Part shown: piece by piece, positions 34,460 to 42,314 of the stretch
Layout: the number at the start of each line of letters is the position of its first letter
How positions within the stretch are numbered: position 1 is the stretch's first letter
Origin: Chryseobacterium sp. 52
GTDB lineage: Bacteria; Bacteroidota; Bacteroidia; Flavobacteriales; Weeksellaceae
Direction of reading: 5' to 3'
Assembly (NCBI RefSeq): GCF_002754245.1
Contig: NZ_PEEX01000001.1
Location: forward strand, 3,142,001-3,206,000
DNA length: 64,000 nt
The notes under the pieces: model-generated
What the model was told of the DNA's origin: nothing
Databases searched by the model: none
The model's input: the letters and a program-made list of their open reading frames with translations, nothing else
Position numbers and translations under genes: made by a program

Positions 34460-35242
34460 ATGGATTCTCACAGCAGTATTGATATTGAAAAACTGGATAA
34501 GCCGTATTTTGTGTGGTTTGAAGAAGACTGGCGGCATGATGACATTCTTCATTCCCACAAGAAAGGGCAGTTGGTGTATGTAGAAAGCGGATTCCAGTAT
34601 ATCACCGTCGATGGGAGGCTCTATCTGCTTCCGCAGAACCATGCAGCATGGATTCCTCCTGGTGCTATTCATAAAACCAATTCCCATTCTGAAAAGATTA
34701 AACTGATGACCATGTTTGCCGATGTAGAAAAAGACAGTGTTTTTCATCATGAGATCAACGTTTTTTCCGTTCCTCCCGTTTTAAAGGAAATGATAAAGTA
34801 TGCAGAAAGATGGTCAAAAAACACACGGAAAAACCCTGATGAAATCCTGTTTTTAAAAGCACTTTTTAATGAACTTCCGCGTTTTGTGGAGCATTCACTG
34901 AAGCTCCATATCAGTCTTCCTAAAGACAAGCGTCTGTCTAAGCCGATAGATTATCTGCACAATCATTATCGGGAAGATTTCAAAATAGAAGATCTGAGTG
35001 AGGTTTCTCTGCTCTCTTTGCGTACTCTGGAACGTATTTTTAAAAAGGAAACAGGAATAACCCTGAATAAATACCAGCAGATATTGAGGATCATTAAAAG
35101 TCTGGAACTGCTGAGTTCCGGGGAACTTACCATTTCGGAAACCGCTTATGCAGTAGGGTATAAGAGTGTACAGGCTTTTACAAGAAGTTTTCAGGCGGTG
35201 ATGCAGTTCAGACCGACAGATTTTATAAAAACGACTCAATAG
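34460..35242 (+). CDS. AraC-family regulator with cupin domain (NimR-like)
   Basis: A 260-residue regulator. Residues about 20-85 form a cupin (HSHKKGQLVYVESGFQYITV and HAAWIPPGAIHKTN). Residues about 155-258 are the AraC double helix-turn-helix (FKIEDLSEVSLLSLRTLERIFKK; ISETAYAVGYKSVQAFTRSFQ). It lies 72 bp from the divergent exporter gene, so local control of the exporter is the simplest reading. Confidence 0.88.
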   Translation: MDSHSSIDIEKLDKPYFVWFEEDWRHDDILHSHKKGQLVYVESGFQYITVDGRLYLLPQNHAAWIPPGAIHKTNSHSEKIKLMTMFADVEKDSVFHHEINVFSVPPVLKEMIKYAERWSKNTRKNPDEILFLKALFNELPRFVEHSLKLHISLPKDKRLSKPIDYLHNHYREDFKIEDLSEVSLLSLRTLERIFKKETGITLNKYQQILRIIKSLELLSSGELTISETAYAVGYKSVQAFTRSFQAVMQFRPTDFIKTTQ

Positions 35243-35258
35243 CCGATCTGTAAAAAAC

Positions 35259-35285
35259 AAAAAAAACCTCCAGGTTGCCCCGGAG
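35259..35285 (-). terminator. Terminator of the lectin gene
   Basis: On the minus strand CTCCGG and CTGGAG form a 6-bp stem (one G-U pair) followed by eight T (A run at 35259-35266). It lies 23 bp beyond the lectin stop. Confidence 0.6.
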
Positions 35286-35308
35286 ATTTATCATTAATCT
35301 AAATGTTT

Positions 35309-35653
35309 TTAGAATTTAAATGTGCAGCCGCAAACGCTCATTTGGCCTTCTACGACTGTAGTCCATTGTCCGTTCCATGTACCTCCGTAAGAAGCACAAA
35401 TTGAAGGACATACTTCTTTCGCATCTTCATTGCTCCAGATTGGTCCCGCTAAAACGTCCATTGTATATTCTGTACTTCCAGATCGCTCTGTATCGAATTC
35501 AACTTCGATAACGCTCATCTGACCTTCGACAATAGTGCTCCATTGTCCAGTGAATTTTCCTAAATGTGCCGCAGCAATACGACCTCCTAATTTTTGTGCT
35601 TCATCGTTGCTCCAAAGCGGACCTGCAATGATGTTGATTTTGAATTTTGACAT
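35309..35653 (-). CDS. MVL-type mannan-binding lectin
   Basis: A 114-residue protein made of two homologous ~54-residue repeats: INIIAGPLWSNDEAQKLGGR...FTGQWSTIVEGQMSVIEVEF and MDVLAGPIWSNEDAKEV...WNGQWTTVVEGQMSVCGCTF. The layout and the AGPLWSN and GQW..VVEGxMSV words match the cyanobacterial Microcystis viridis lectin, which binds branched mannose glycans. I use the ATG at 35653; a longer frame to 35680 adds nine residues without family support. It has no signal peptide. The second repeat has extra cysteines (EVCPSIC, CGC). It is monocistronic with its own terminator. Confidence 0.88.
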   Translation of the reverse strand: MSKFKINIIAGPLWSNDEAQKLGGRIAAAHLGKFTGQWSTIVEGQMSVIEVEFDTERSGSTEYTMDVLAGPIWSNEDAKEVCPSICASYGGTWNGQWTTVVEGQMSVCGCTFKF

Positions 35654-35819
35654 GGTGTAATGTTTTAAGTTGTTTAACATTACAAAGTTGTCACTTTAAA
35701 GAGAGATATCCGTGCGTAGAAAATACCAAATTCAGTGTTCCGTATTTTTACTCAAATTTCAAATTTGACATTCTTATTTCCATATACATACCCAATAAAC
35801 AATTACGGGTACATATAAT

Positions 35820-35848
35820 TAAAAAGGTCCCCTAAAGGAGGAGACCTT
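35820..35848 (-). terminator. Terminator-like hairpin in the lectin/MATE-remnant gap
   Basis: AAGGTC and GACCTT close an imperfect stem with CCCC/GGAGG-type inner pairing; on the minus strand it is followed by TTTTT. It lies about 130 bp beyond the MATE remnant. Apart from this hairpin, an AT-rich stretch, and a CAAATATA word (35888-35895, a TATATTTG -7 element on the minus strand), the gap 35654-35977 shows nothing gene-like. Confidence 0.45.
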
Positions 35849-35977
35849 AAAAAAACACAAATGATGAAAAAAAATTATTTCGATTCACAAATATAAGTAA
35901 AATTTACATTATGAAAACCACCATATATGCATAAATATTAAAAAATTATTAATTCCAGTTAAAAATAGGTACCGGGG

Positions 35978-36235
35978 TCAATGCTGCTTTTCTTTCAGTT
36001 TTTTACAATTTATATGCAAAGCATAGGTTGTGGCGCCAAAAATGATCCAGTCTATAATAGCACTTGCTTTGTAAATACCACTAATACCATACATCATGGG
36101 AACAAGGAGAAGTGCGGGGATATAGAAAATAACCTGTCTCAAAATACTTATTACTGTAGCCGGTTTACTATAATCTGCAGAAGGAAACCAAACCATAGAG
36201 CCATAAAAATAAAGAGCAGAGCAGATAATTTCCAG
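35978..36235 (-). pseudogene. C-terminal remnant of a MATE-family transporter gene
   Basis: About 72-85 residues resemble the last part of a MATE protein: FYGSMVWFPSADYSKPATV, SILRQVIFYIPALLLVP and MYGISGIYKASAIIDW correspond to the final two membrane segments and the conserved S(L)xRQxxFxxPxxxxxP element. In frame, a stop codon lies at about 36245-36247 and the rest of a ~450-residue protein is missing. It could also be annotated as a small hydrophobic ORF starting at 36196. I read it as the 3' remnant of a deleted gene. Confidence 0.6.
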
Positions 36236-36365
36236 CTCCGTAGTTCATCCGGATATGAGGAACTATGGAATGAGGGAGCAAGGATTTTCAGTTTTTTGGA
36301 ATCAATCTTTCGCCTGATTTTTTTAAAAGGTTTGTACCTGATAATTCTCCGTTATTTGAGACATT

Positions 36366-36425
36366 CAGGAACAGTATAGGAAAAGAAAATTCGGGATGAT
36401 CCCCAGCCAGTTAAAGAAATCCTGA
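36366..36425 (+). pseudogene. Possible C-terminal remnant of an AraC-type regulator
   Basis: The last codons before the TGA at 36423-36425 read YRKRKFGMIPSQLKKS, which resembles the end of an AraC domain ((F)KKxFGxxPSQYRK). Upstream the frame is closed by a stop at 36357. The match is short and could be chance; it lies beside the MATE remnant. Confidence 0.3.
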
Positions 36426-37028
36426 TCAATAGAATATCTTGCCGTTTTCTATTCTCACTGCTTTTTCTTTTTCCATTTTCTTGACGACCCTGATAACGGT
36501 TTCTACACACAGGCCTGTGAGGGAAGCCAGCTGTTGTCTGGTAAACGGAAACTGATAAGAATATTGATGGGTATATTGATTGTAAGCTTTCAGAGATTCC
36601 ATGACACGTTTTACTTTTGTCCCCGGATCGGGTGACGAAATATTATTCAGCATAACATGCCTGTAATACATCCTTTCTGCCGTGTAGCTGTAAAGTTGGG
36701 CCAGAAGTTCAGAAGAGCTGCCGATAAGCTCCAGAAACCTCGCCTTTTCCAGCCTTATGATTTTACTGGCAGCCATAGCTACCGCATTAACAGGGTAGGC
36801 TTTATCAACGAATAAGGAACTCTCTACAAGGCAATGCCCGTCAAAAGGGATACTGTGGATAATTTCACGCCCGTCTTCATGATAGGTATTGATCTTTACA
36901 GTTCCGGTTTTGATCTGAAAATAATACTTGGGAATATCACCCTCTTTAAAAATAACATCATTGGTGACGTAACTGATCAGTTCGGCTCCTGAGGAAAGTA
37001 AAAGTTCTTCATTGATAATCATAGGCAT
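36426..37028 (-). CDS. Crp/Fnr-family transcriptional regulator with Crp-type HTH
   Basis: A 200-residue regulator of classical Crp build: cNMP-binding-like barrel (about 20-110, with FKEGDIPKYYFQIKTGTVKI and GHCLVESSLF), dimer helix (LLAQLYSYTAERMYYRH), and a Crp winged helix FTRQQLASLTGLCVETVIRVVKKMEKEKAVRI. It differs from the two shorter regulators at 259 and 3190 in having a full Crp-type HTH. No N-terminal Fe-S cysteines are present. A second ATG at 37022 is an alternative start. The target is unknown. Confidence 0.87.
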   Translation of the reverse strand: MPMIINEELLLSSGAELISYVTNDVIFKEGDIPKYYFQIKTGTVKINTYHEDGREIIHSIPFDGHCLVESSLFVDKAYPVNAVAMAASKIIRLEKARFLELIGSSSELLAQLYSYTAERMYYRHVMLNNISSPDPGTKVKRVMESLKAYNQYTHQYSYQFPFTRQQLASLTGLCVETVIRVVKKMEKEKAVRIENGKIFY

Positions 37029-37216
37029 AATTCTGGTCTGCTTACAGAGTATAAAATTTAATCTTTCAAATCAATTTTTCCTCCGCTTTTTTTAAATTTT
37101 CATCCAAAAATAAATATTACTTTATAAATAGACGATAAAATAAGTAAACTTTAACAAATTCATAATGAAATTATCACAATATGATTCCAGTCATAAAATA
37201 CATTCTATATTATTTT

Positions 37217-37300
37217 TACATTTGAAAAACATATACTATCAACTCCATATATCTCAATACATTACGTTTTTTACATCAGCCTCTCAATGGAGAGGTTTTT
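37217..37300 (+). ncRNA. Candidate short transcript ending in an orphan terminator
   Basis: CCTCTC (37280-37285) and GAGAGG (37290-37295) form a stem with an AATG loop followed by TTTTTTATTTT, a good Rho-independent terminator, but no plus-strand gene lies upstream of it. TACATTTG at 37217-37224 could start a transcript of about 70 nt. The promoter lacks a clear -33 TTG. A small RNA, or a cut-down leader of the efflux operon, are both possible. Confidence 0.3.
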
Positions 37301-37507
37301 TATTTTCCAATGTAATTTTCAAAATTCTACAAATACTTTTTTGGAAAAATAGAACCAGAGCATATTAAAAAATGGCTTAGAATCTTGCTGATTGGCAACT
37401 GATTACCGGTTTTGAAATCATGAAGATATACCTGAAAGCCTTCTGATGCAGGGATAATTTCTCATAAAATTAATATAGAGATCCATTTTTAGAAAAAATT
37501 TAAGCCC

Positions 37508-37515
37508 TATATTTG
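37508..37515 (+). promoter_or_regulatory. -7 element directly before the efflux operon
   Basis: TATATTTG followed by CACC fits the Bacteroidota -7 element. It ends only 7 bp before the ATG at 37523, implying a near-leaderless mRNA if used. A clear -33 TTG was not seen. Confidence 0.4.
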
Positions 37516-37522
37516 CACCGCA

Positions 37523-37885
37523 ATGTTAAAATGGTTTTCCATAGTATGTTCGATGATGTATGTGTTTGCTACCACCAATACGGCGGAGGTGCTTAAGGTG
37601 CCGTTGTTTGTACAGCATTTTATCGAATATGAAGGAAACTTAGCAGAGTTTGTCATGGAGCACTATGACAACCACAAAGAAGACTCTGACTGGGCTACCG
37701 ACCAGAAACTGCCATTTATCAATCCGCCCATCGTACTGATGGTTAATGCTCAGCTCCCTGAAATTACATTTCGGATAGAAAAACCTACAGAGATTACCGT
37801 ATCTCGGGAAAAGAGTACGTATCAGGAAAAAGACTTTCCGAGTCTCTATCTTTCCCGGATTTTCCAGCCTCCGCGGTTCTCTTAA
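37523..37885 (+). CDS. Small protein preceding a metal RND efflux operon
   Basis: A 120-residue protein with one hydrophobic N-terminal segment (MLKWFSIVCSMMYVFATTNTAE), followed by LKVPLFVQHFIEYE, HYDNHKEDSDWATDQKLPFI and a Pro-rich C-terminus. Proteins of this size and pattern precede CzcA/CusA-type pumps in Bacteroidota; their role is not established. The His/Asp/Glu-rich centre could bind metal. It is probably exported or membrane-anchored and is the first gene of the operon. Confidence 0.7.
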   Translation: MLKWFSIVCSMMYVFATTNTAEVLKVPLFVQHFIEYEGNLAEFVMEHYDNHKEDSDWATDQKLPFINPPIVLMVNAQLPEITFRIEKPTEITVSREKSTYQEKDFPSLYLSRIFQPPRFS

Positions 37886-37969
37886 TTGATTTTAAATTGA
37901 AAATTAATGCTTTAAGATTTGTTCTTGAAGCAGTCGGTTTCTTGTTACCTATCAATTAATAATTTTTCC

Positions 37970-40900
37970 ATGTTAAATAAAATTATTGAGTTTTCTGTAA
38001 AGAATAAACTCATCATTGCCCTTTTTACTATAGGGCTCATCCTTCTCGGGATCTATGAAACTACAAAGCTTCCTATTGATGCCCAGCCGGATATTACCAA
38101 TAATCAGGTTCAGATCATTACCACAGCACCTTCTTACGGAGCAGCTGATATAGAACGTCTCGTTACCTTTCCGATAGAACAGGCGACCAGCAATATCAGT
38201 GGAATCACTGAACTCCGCAGTTTCTCACGCTTTGGACTTTCTCTGGTAACCGTTGTTTTTGATGATAAAACAGATGTCTATTGGGCCCGTCAGCAGGTAC
38301 AGGAACGCCTGCAGCTTGTTCAGGAAAACATTCCTGAAGGAATCGGGAAACCTGAGCTGGGACCTATCTCTTCAGGGCTCGGAGAGATTTTCCAGTATGT
38401 CGTAAGAGCTAAAAAAGGATATGAAAATGTCTATGACGAAACTGAACTCAGAACCATTCAGGACTGGGTGATCAGACGCCAGCTTTTAGGAACAAAAGGA
38501 GTAGCAGACGTCAGCAGTTTCGGTGGTAAGCTAAAACAATATGAAATAGCTATTAATCCTAATCAATTACAGGCTTTTAATATCAATATCAACGATGTTT
38601 TCGCCGCATTGGAGAAAAATAATCAGAATACAGGAGGCGCCTATATCGAGAAGAAAGAAACCGTTCTCTTCATCCGTAGCGAAGGTCTTTTAGGAAGTGC
38701 AGAAGATATTGGAAATATCCAGGTTGCCAATACCAAAGACGGTATTCCCGTTCACATCAAGGATGTTGCATCGGTGAAGATTGGCTTTGCCACCCGTTAT
38801 GGAGCCATGACTTATAATGATACCGGGGAAGTGTCAGGGGCTATCGTTTTGATGCTAAAAGGGGAAAACGCCAATGAAGTCATTGGAAATATCAAACAGA
38901 GGCTTGAAAAGATTCAGGAATCCTTACCCGAAGGAGTTGTTGTAGAACCTTTCCTTGACCGTGCTAAAATGGTGAATAATACAATCAGTACTGTAAAAAC
39001 CAATCTGATGGAAGGGGCGTTGATCGTTGTTTTCATTCTGGTTTTGTTCCTTGGAAATTTCAGGGCAGGATTGTTGGTGGCATCGGTAATTCCTTTGGCT
39101 ATGCTTTTTGCGATCATTATGATGAATATTTTCGGGGTAGGCGGAAACTTAATGAGTCTTGGAGCTCTTGATTTCGGGCTTATCGTAGACGGGGCCGTCA
39201 TTATCGTTGAAGCTGTTCTCCATCAGTTAGCTCATAAAAAGCATTTTGGAAAAGACAATATGCTCAGCAAAAAGGAAATGGATCAGCAGGTTTCCAGTTC
39301 TGCTTCAAAGATGGTAAACAGTGCTGTTTTCGGACAGATTATTATCCTTATTGTTTACCTTCCGATCTTTACACTTCAGGGAATTGAAGGGAAAATGTTT
39401 AAACCTATGGCCCAAACCGTTGCTTTCGCATTGGTGGGAGCGTTTCTGCTTTCTCTGACTTATATTCCCATGATGAGTTCCCTTGTTTTAAGCAAGAAGA
39501 AAAAAGAAAAAGACAATATTTCAGACCGGGTGATGGCTAAAGTGGAAATTGGTCACCAGAAACTCCTGATGAAAGCTCTTAAATTCAGAAAAACAATTCT
39601 CCTTGCCGTATTGGTTCTTTTTGCGGGAGCTGTACTGATCCTTTCGAGAATGGGTGGTGAATTTATCCCTTCGCTGGAAGAAGGAGATTTCGCTGTTGAA
39701 ATGCGTATCCTGCAGGGAAGTAATATCAATGAAACAAAAAAAGTAACCACACAGGCAGCCGGAATTCTTCTGAAAGAGTTTCCCGAAGTAGAAAAAGTAG
39801 TGACCAAGATCGGAAGTGCAGAAATTCCTACAGAGCCCATGCCAATGGATGCAGGAGATATGATTATCGTTTTAAAACCTAAAAAGGAATGGACTTCTGC
39901 CACATCATTTCCGGAACTTTCAGAAAAGATGAGTACATCGCTCAAAGTGATTCCGGGGCTTACTACAGGGTTTCAGTTCCCTGTTCAGATGCGTTTTAAT
40001 GAGTTGATGACAGGAGCCCGTCAGGATGTTGTATGTAAAATTTATGGAGAAAATCTTGACAGCCTTGCGGTGTATGCCAAAAAGCTGGGAGGGATTATCA
40101 ACACGGTAAAAGGCGCTCAGGATCTTTACCTGGAGCCTGTTGTAGGTGCTCCCCAGGTAGTCATCGATTATAACCGTTCGGAGCTTTCGCGTCATCATAT
40201 TTCCGTGGCAGAAATTAACAGGGTAATCAATATGGCTTTTGCAGGGCAAACCGCAGGCGCTTTATATGAAGGGGAAAGAAAGTTTGATATTGTCGTCCGT
40301 ATGGATAATGAACATAAAAAAGACATCACCAGTATTCAAAATCTTCTGGTGCCTACTGCTTCCGGAGAGCAGATTCCCTTGTCTCAATTAGCGAAAGTGG
40401 AATTAAAAGAAAGCCCGAACCAGATCCAGAGAGAAGATACCAAAAGACGGATCATTGTAGGTTTCAATGTAAGGGGAAGAGATGTACAGAGTATTGTAGA
40501 GGAGCTTCAGAAGAAAGCAAATAAAGACCTTAAACTGTCCTCAGGATATACCATTTCATACGGAGGTGCCTTTGAAAATTTAAATGAAGCCAAAGCCAGA
40601 CTTGGAATTGCCGTTCCTATCTCTCTGGTTATGATTTTCCTGCTGTTATTTTTTGCTTTCGGTTCTGTAAAACACAGTCTTATCATCTACACTGCAATCC
40701 CATTATCTGCAATAGGAGGCGTGTATTTTATGGCCCTTAGAGGTATGCCTTTCAGCATCAGTGCGGGAGTAGGATTTATTGCATTGTTCGGGGTTGCCGT
40801 ACTTAATGGAATTGTTTTGATATCGGAGTTTAACCGATTAAAAAACAATGGAATAACAAATACGAGCAGAATTGTACTGATGGGAACCAGAATCAGACTG

Positions 40901-42307
40901 CGTCCTGTTTTAATGACCGCTTTTGTAGCTTCATTAGGTTTCCTTCCGATGGCATTAAGTAGCGGAGCAGGAGCGGAAGTTCAGAGGCCTTTGGCTACAG
41001 TGGTGATCGGAGGATTGATGCTGGCAACTCTGCTTACGTTGTTTGTACTTCCCATTCTCTATGTCTTATTTGAACGTATTAATAAAAATAAAATGAAATT
41101 CTCTAAAAAAGTAAATTATAAAAAACTGTTTGTCATCGTATTGCTGTTTTCTTTCGGTGGAATTACCGCACAGGAAAGCATAACCTATGAAGAGGCTTTG
41201 GAAAAAGCGTATCAGCAAAACGGAACGCTTAAAAATTCAAAACTGATTTCAGAGTATCAGGAAAAGCTCAAAGCAAGCTATCTTGATCTCCCGCAGCTGG
41301 AAGTGGCTGGCGCTATCGGGCAGATTCAGGGACAGGAAACAGATAATTCATTTTCAGTTTCCCAAAGATTCAGCTTCCCGACAGTGTATTCAAAAAGAAA
41401 ACAGATGCTGGATGCTTCATGGACGGCAAGTGTCATGCATCAGAATCTTACCAAAGCTCAGCTTCGAAAGGAAGTTTCGGATACTTTTTATAGAATCCTA
41501 ACCCTTCAGGAAAAGAAAAAAGTACTGGAATATATCAGCCGCCTGTATCAGAATTTTGCAGACAAAGCAGCTTTAAGATTAAAAAAGGGGGAAGCCAATA
41601 TCTTAGAAGAATCTACAGGTGCTATTCAGAAAGAACAGGCAGACATACAACTCAATACGCTTGAGAATGATCTGAGTATTGCAAAATTACAGTTACAGCT
41701 GCTGCTTCAGTCTGAAAAGCTGTATCAGCCTGTTGCTGACAAAGCAATTTTGGAGGTCGCTCTTCAGCTTTCTGAGGAAATGATTAATCAACATCCGGAA
41801 CTTCAATATTTACAACAGCAGATCAAAATAAATGAAGCCGAAGTACAGCTTGAAAAAAGTAAACTTCTTCCGGAACTTATGATTGGATATACCAACCAAA
41901 GCATGAAAAACATGAATAATAACCGATTCAATTCTGTTCAGATCGGTGTGGGAATTCCACTGTTTACAAAGGGTCAGAAAGCATTGGCAAAAGCTGCTCA
42001 GGCTAAAATTGCAGTGTCAGAAAATGAATATCAGCGGAAAGAAATTGAGCTTAAAAACAGAATAGGACAGCAGGTCAGTAATTACATGAATCAAAAAAAG
42101 ATCATCGAAAATTATGAGCAGAAACAGCTTCCGAAGTCTGAAACCATTTTAACTGCTGCTCAAAAACAGCTGGATGCCGGAGAAATCGATTACATGACCT
42201 GGGTTTTATTGGTCAATCAGGCTGTAAAAACCAAAGCAGATTACATTGATCATCTGGAAAAGCTTAACCAGATCGCAGCAGAATTCAATTACTTAATTTC
42301 AAAATAA
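37970..42307 (+). CDS. CusA/CzcA-type heavy-metal RND pump fused to a TolC-like outer-membrane factor
   Basis: A 1445-residue protein from the ATG at 37970 (MLNKIIEFSVKNKL). Residues 1-1041 are a complete HME-RND pump: PIDAQPDITNNQVQI, SRFGLSLVTVVF, and the TM4 motif DFGLIVDGAVIIVE with its Asp and Glu residues for proton relay. The pump ends as usual at LPILYVLFERINKNK. The next codon is an in-frame ATG (41093) that begins a textbook signal peptide (KLFVIVLLFSFGGITAQ) and a ~400-residue TolC/CusC-like outer-membrane factor with long coiled-coil helices (residues 1042-1445). The absent stop codon makes a pump and OMF fusion. Likely substrate: divalent or monovalent metal ions. Confidence 0.88.
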   Translation: MLNKIIEFSVKNKLIIALFTIGLILLGIYETTKLPIDAQPDITNNQVQIITTAPSYGAADIERLVTFPIEQATSNISGITELRSFSRFGLSLVTVVFDDKTDVYWARQQVQERLQLVQENIPEGIGKPELGPISSGLGEIFQYVVRAKKGYENVYDETELRTIQDWVIRRQLLGTKGVADVSSFGGKLKQYEIAINPNQLQAFNININDVFAALEKNNQNTGGAYIEKKETVLFIRSEGLLGSAEDIGNIQVANTKDGIPVHIKDVASVKIGFATRYGAMTYNDTGEVSGAIVLMLKGENANEVIGNIKQRLEKIQESLPEGVVVEPFLDRAKMVNNTISTVKTNLMEGALIVVFILVLFLGNFRAGLLVASVIPLAMLFAIIMMNIFGVGGNLMSLGALDFGLIVDGAVIIVEAVLHQLAHKKHFGKDNMLSKKEMDQQVSSSASKMVNSAVFGQIIILIVYLPIFTLQGIEGKMFKPMAQTVAFALVGAFLLSLTYIPMMSSLVLSKKKKEKDNISDRVMAKVEIGHQKLLMKALKFRKTILLAVLVLFAGAVLILSRMGGEFIPSLEEGDFAVEMRILQGSNINETKKVTTQAAGILLKEFPEVEKVVTKIGSAEIPTEPMPMDAGDMIIVLKPKKEWTSATSFPELSEKMSTSLKVIPGLTTGFQFPVQMRFNELMTGARQDVVCKIYGENLDSLAVYAKKLGGIINTVKGAQDLYLEPVVGAPQVVIDYNRSELSRHHISVAEINRVINMAFAGQTAGALYEGERKFDIVVRMDNEHKKDITSIQNLLVPTASGEQIPLSQLAKVELKESPNQIQREDTKRRIIVGFNVRGRDVQSIVEELQKKANKDLKLSSGYTISYGGAFENLNEAKARLGIAVPISLVMIFLLLFFAFGSVKHSLIIYTAIPLSAIGGVYFMALRGMPFSISAGVGFIALFGVAVLNGIVLISEFNRLKNNGITNTSRIVLMGTRIRLRPVLMTAFVASLGFLPMALSSGAGAEVQRPLATVVIGGLMLATLLTLFVLPILYVLFERINKNKMKFSKKVNYKKLFVIVLLFSFGGITAQESITYEEALEKAYQQNGTLKNSKLISEYQEKLKASYLDLPQLEVAGAIGQIQGQETDNSFSVSQRFSFPTVYSKRKQMLDASWTASVMHQNLTKAQLRKEVSDTFYRILTLQEKKKVLEYISRLYQNFADKAALRLKKGEANILEESTGAIQKEQADIQLNTLENDLSIAKLQLQLLLQSEKLYQPVADKAILEVALQLSEEMINQHPELQYLQQQIKINEAEVQLEKSKLLPELMIGYTNQSMKNMNNNRFNSVQIGVGIPLFTKGQKALAKAAQAKIAVSENEYQRKEIELKNRIGQQVSNYMNQKKIIENYEQKQLPKSETILTAAQKQLDAGEIDYMTWVLLVNQAVKTKADYIDHLEKLNQIAAEFNYLISK

Positions 42308-42314
42308 CAGCGGA

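Larger units (their letters stand above)
37029..37522. other. Intergenic region, 494 bp, no supported protein gene
   Basis: AT-rich spacer between the Crp regulator and the metal efflux operon. It contains a TACATTTG -7-like word (37217-37224), a strong hairpin with T run (37280-37300), and TATATTTG at 37508-37515. A 67-codon open frame at 37165-37368 runs through the hairpin and has no recognisable family; I do not call it. Confidence 0.6.

Noticed and set aside
35861..35896. Eleven-codon ORF (MMKKNYFDSQI) after an AAAGGAGG word as a leader peptide
   Set aside because: No plus-strand gene follows that an attenuator could control, the spacing from the GGAGG is too long, and the GGAGG is better explained as part of the minus-strand hairpin.
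36426..37028. Crp-type regulator as an Fnr oxygen sensor
   Set aside because: The N-terminal cysteines needed for an Fe-S cluster are absent.
37165..37368. 67-codon open frame before the efflux operon
   Set aside because: It crosses a strong terminator hairpin, has atypical composition, and resembles no family.
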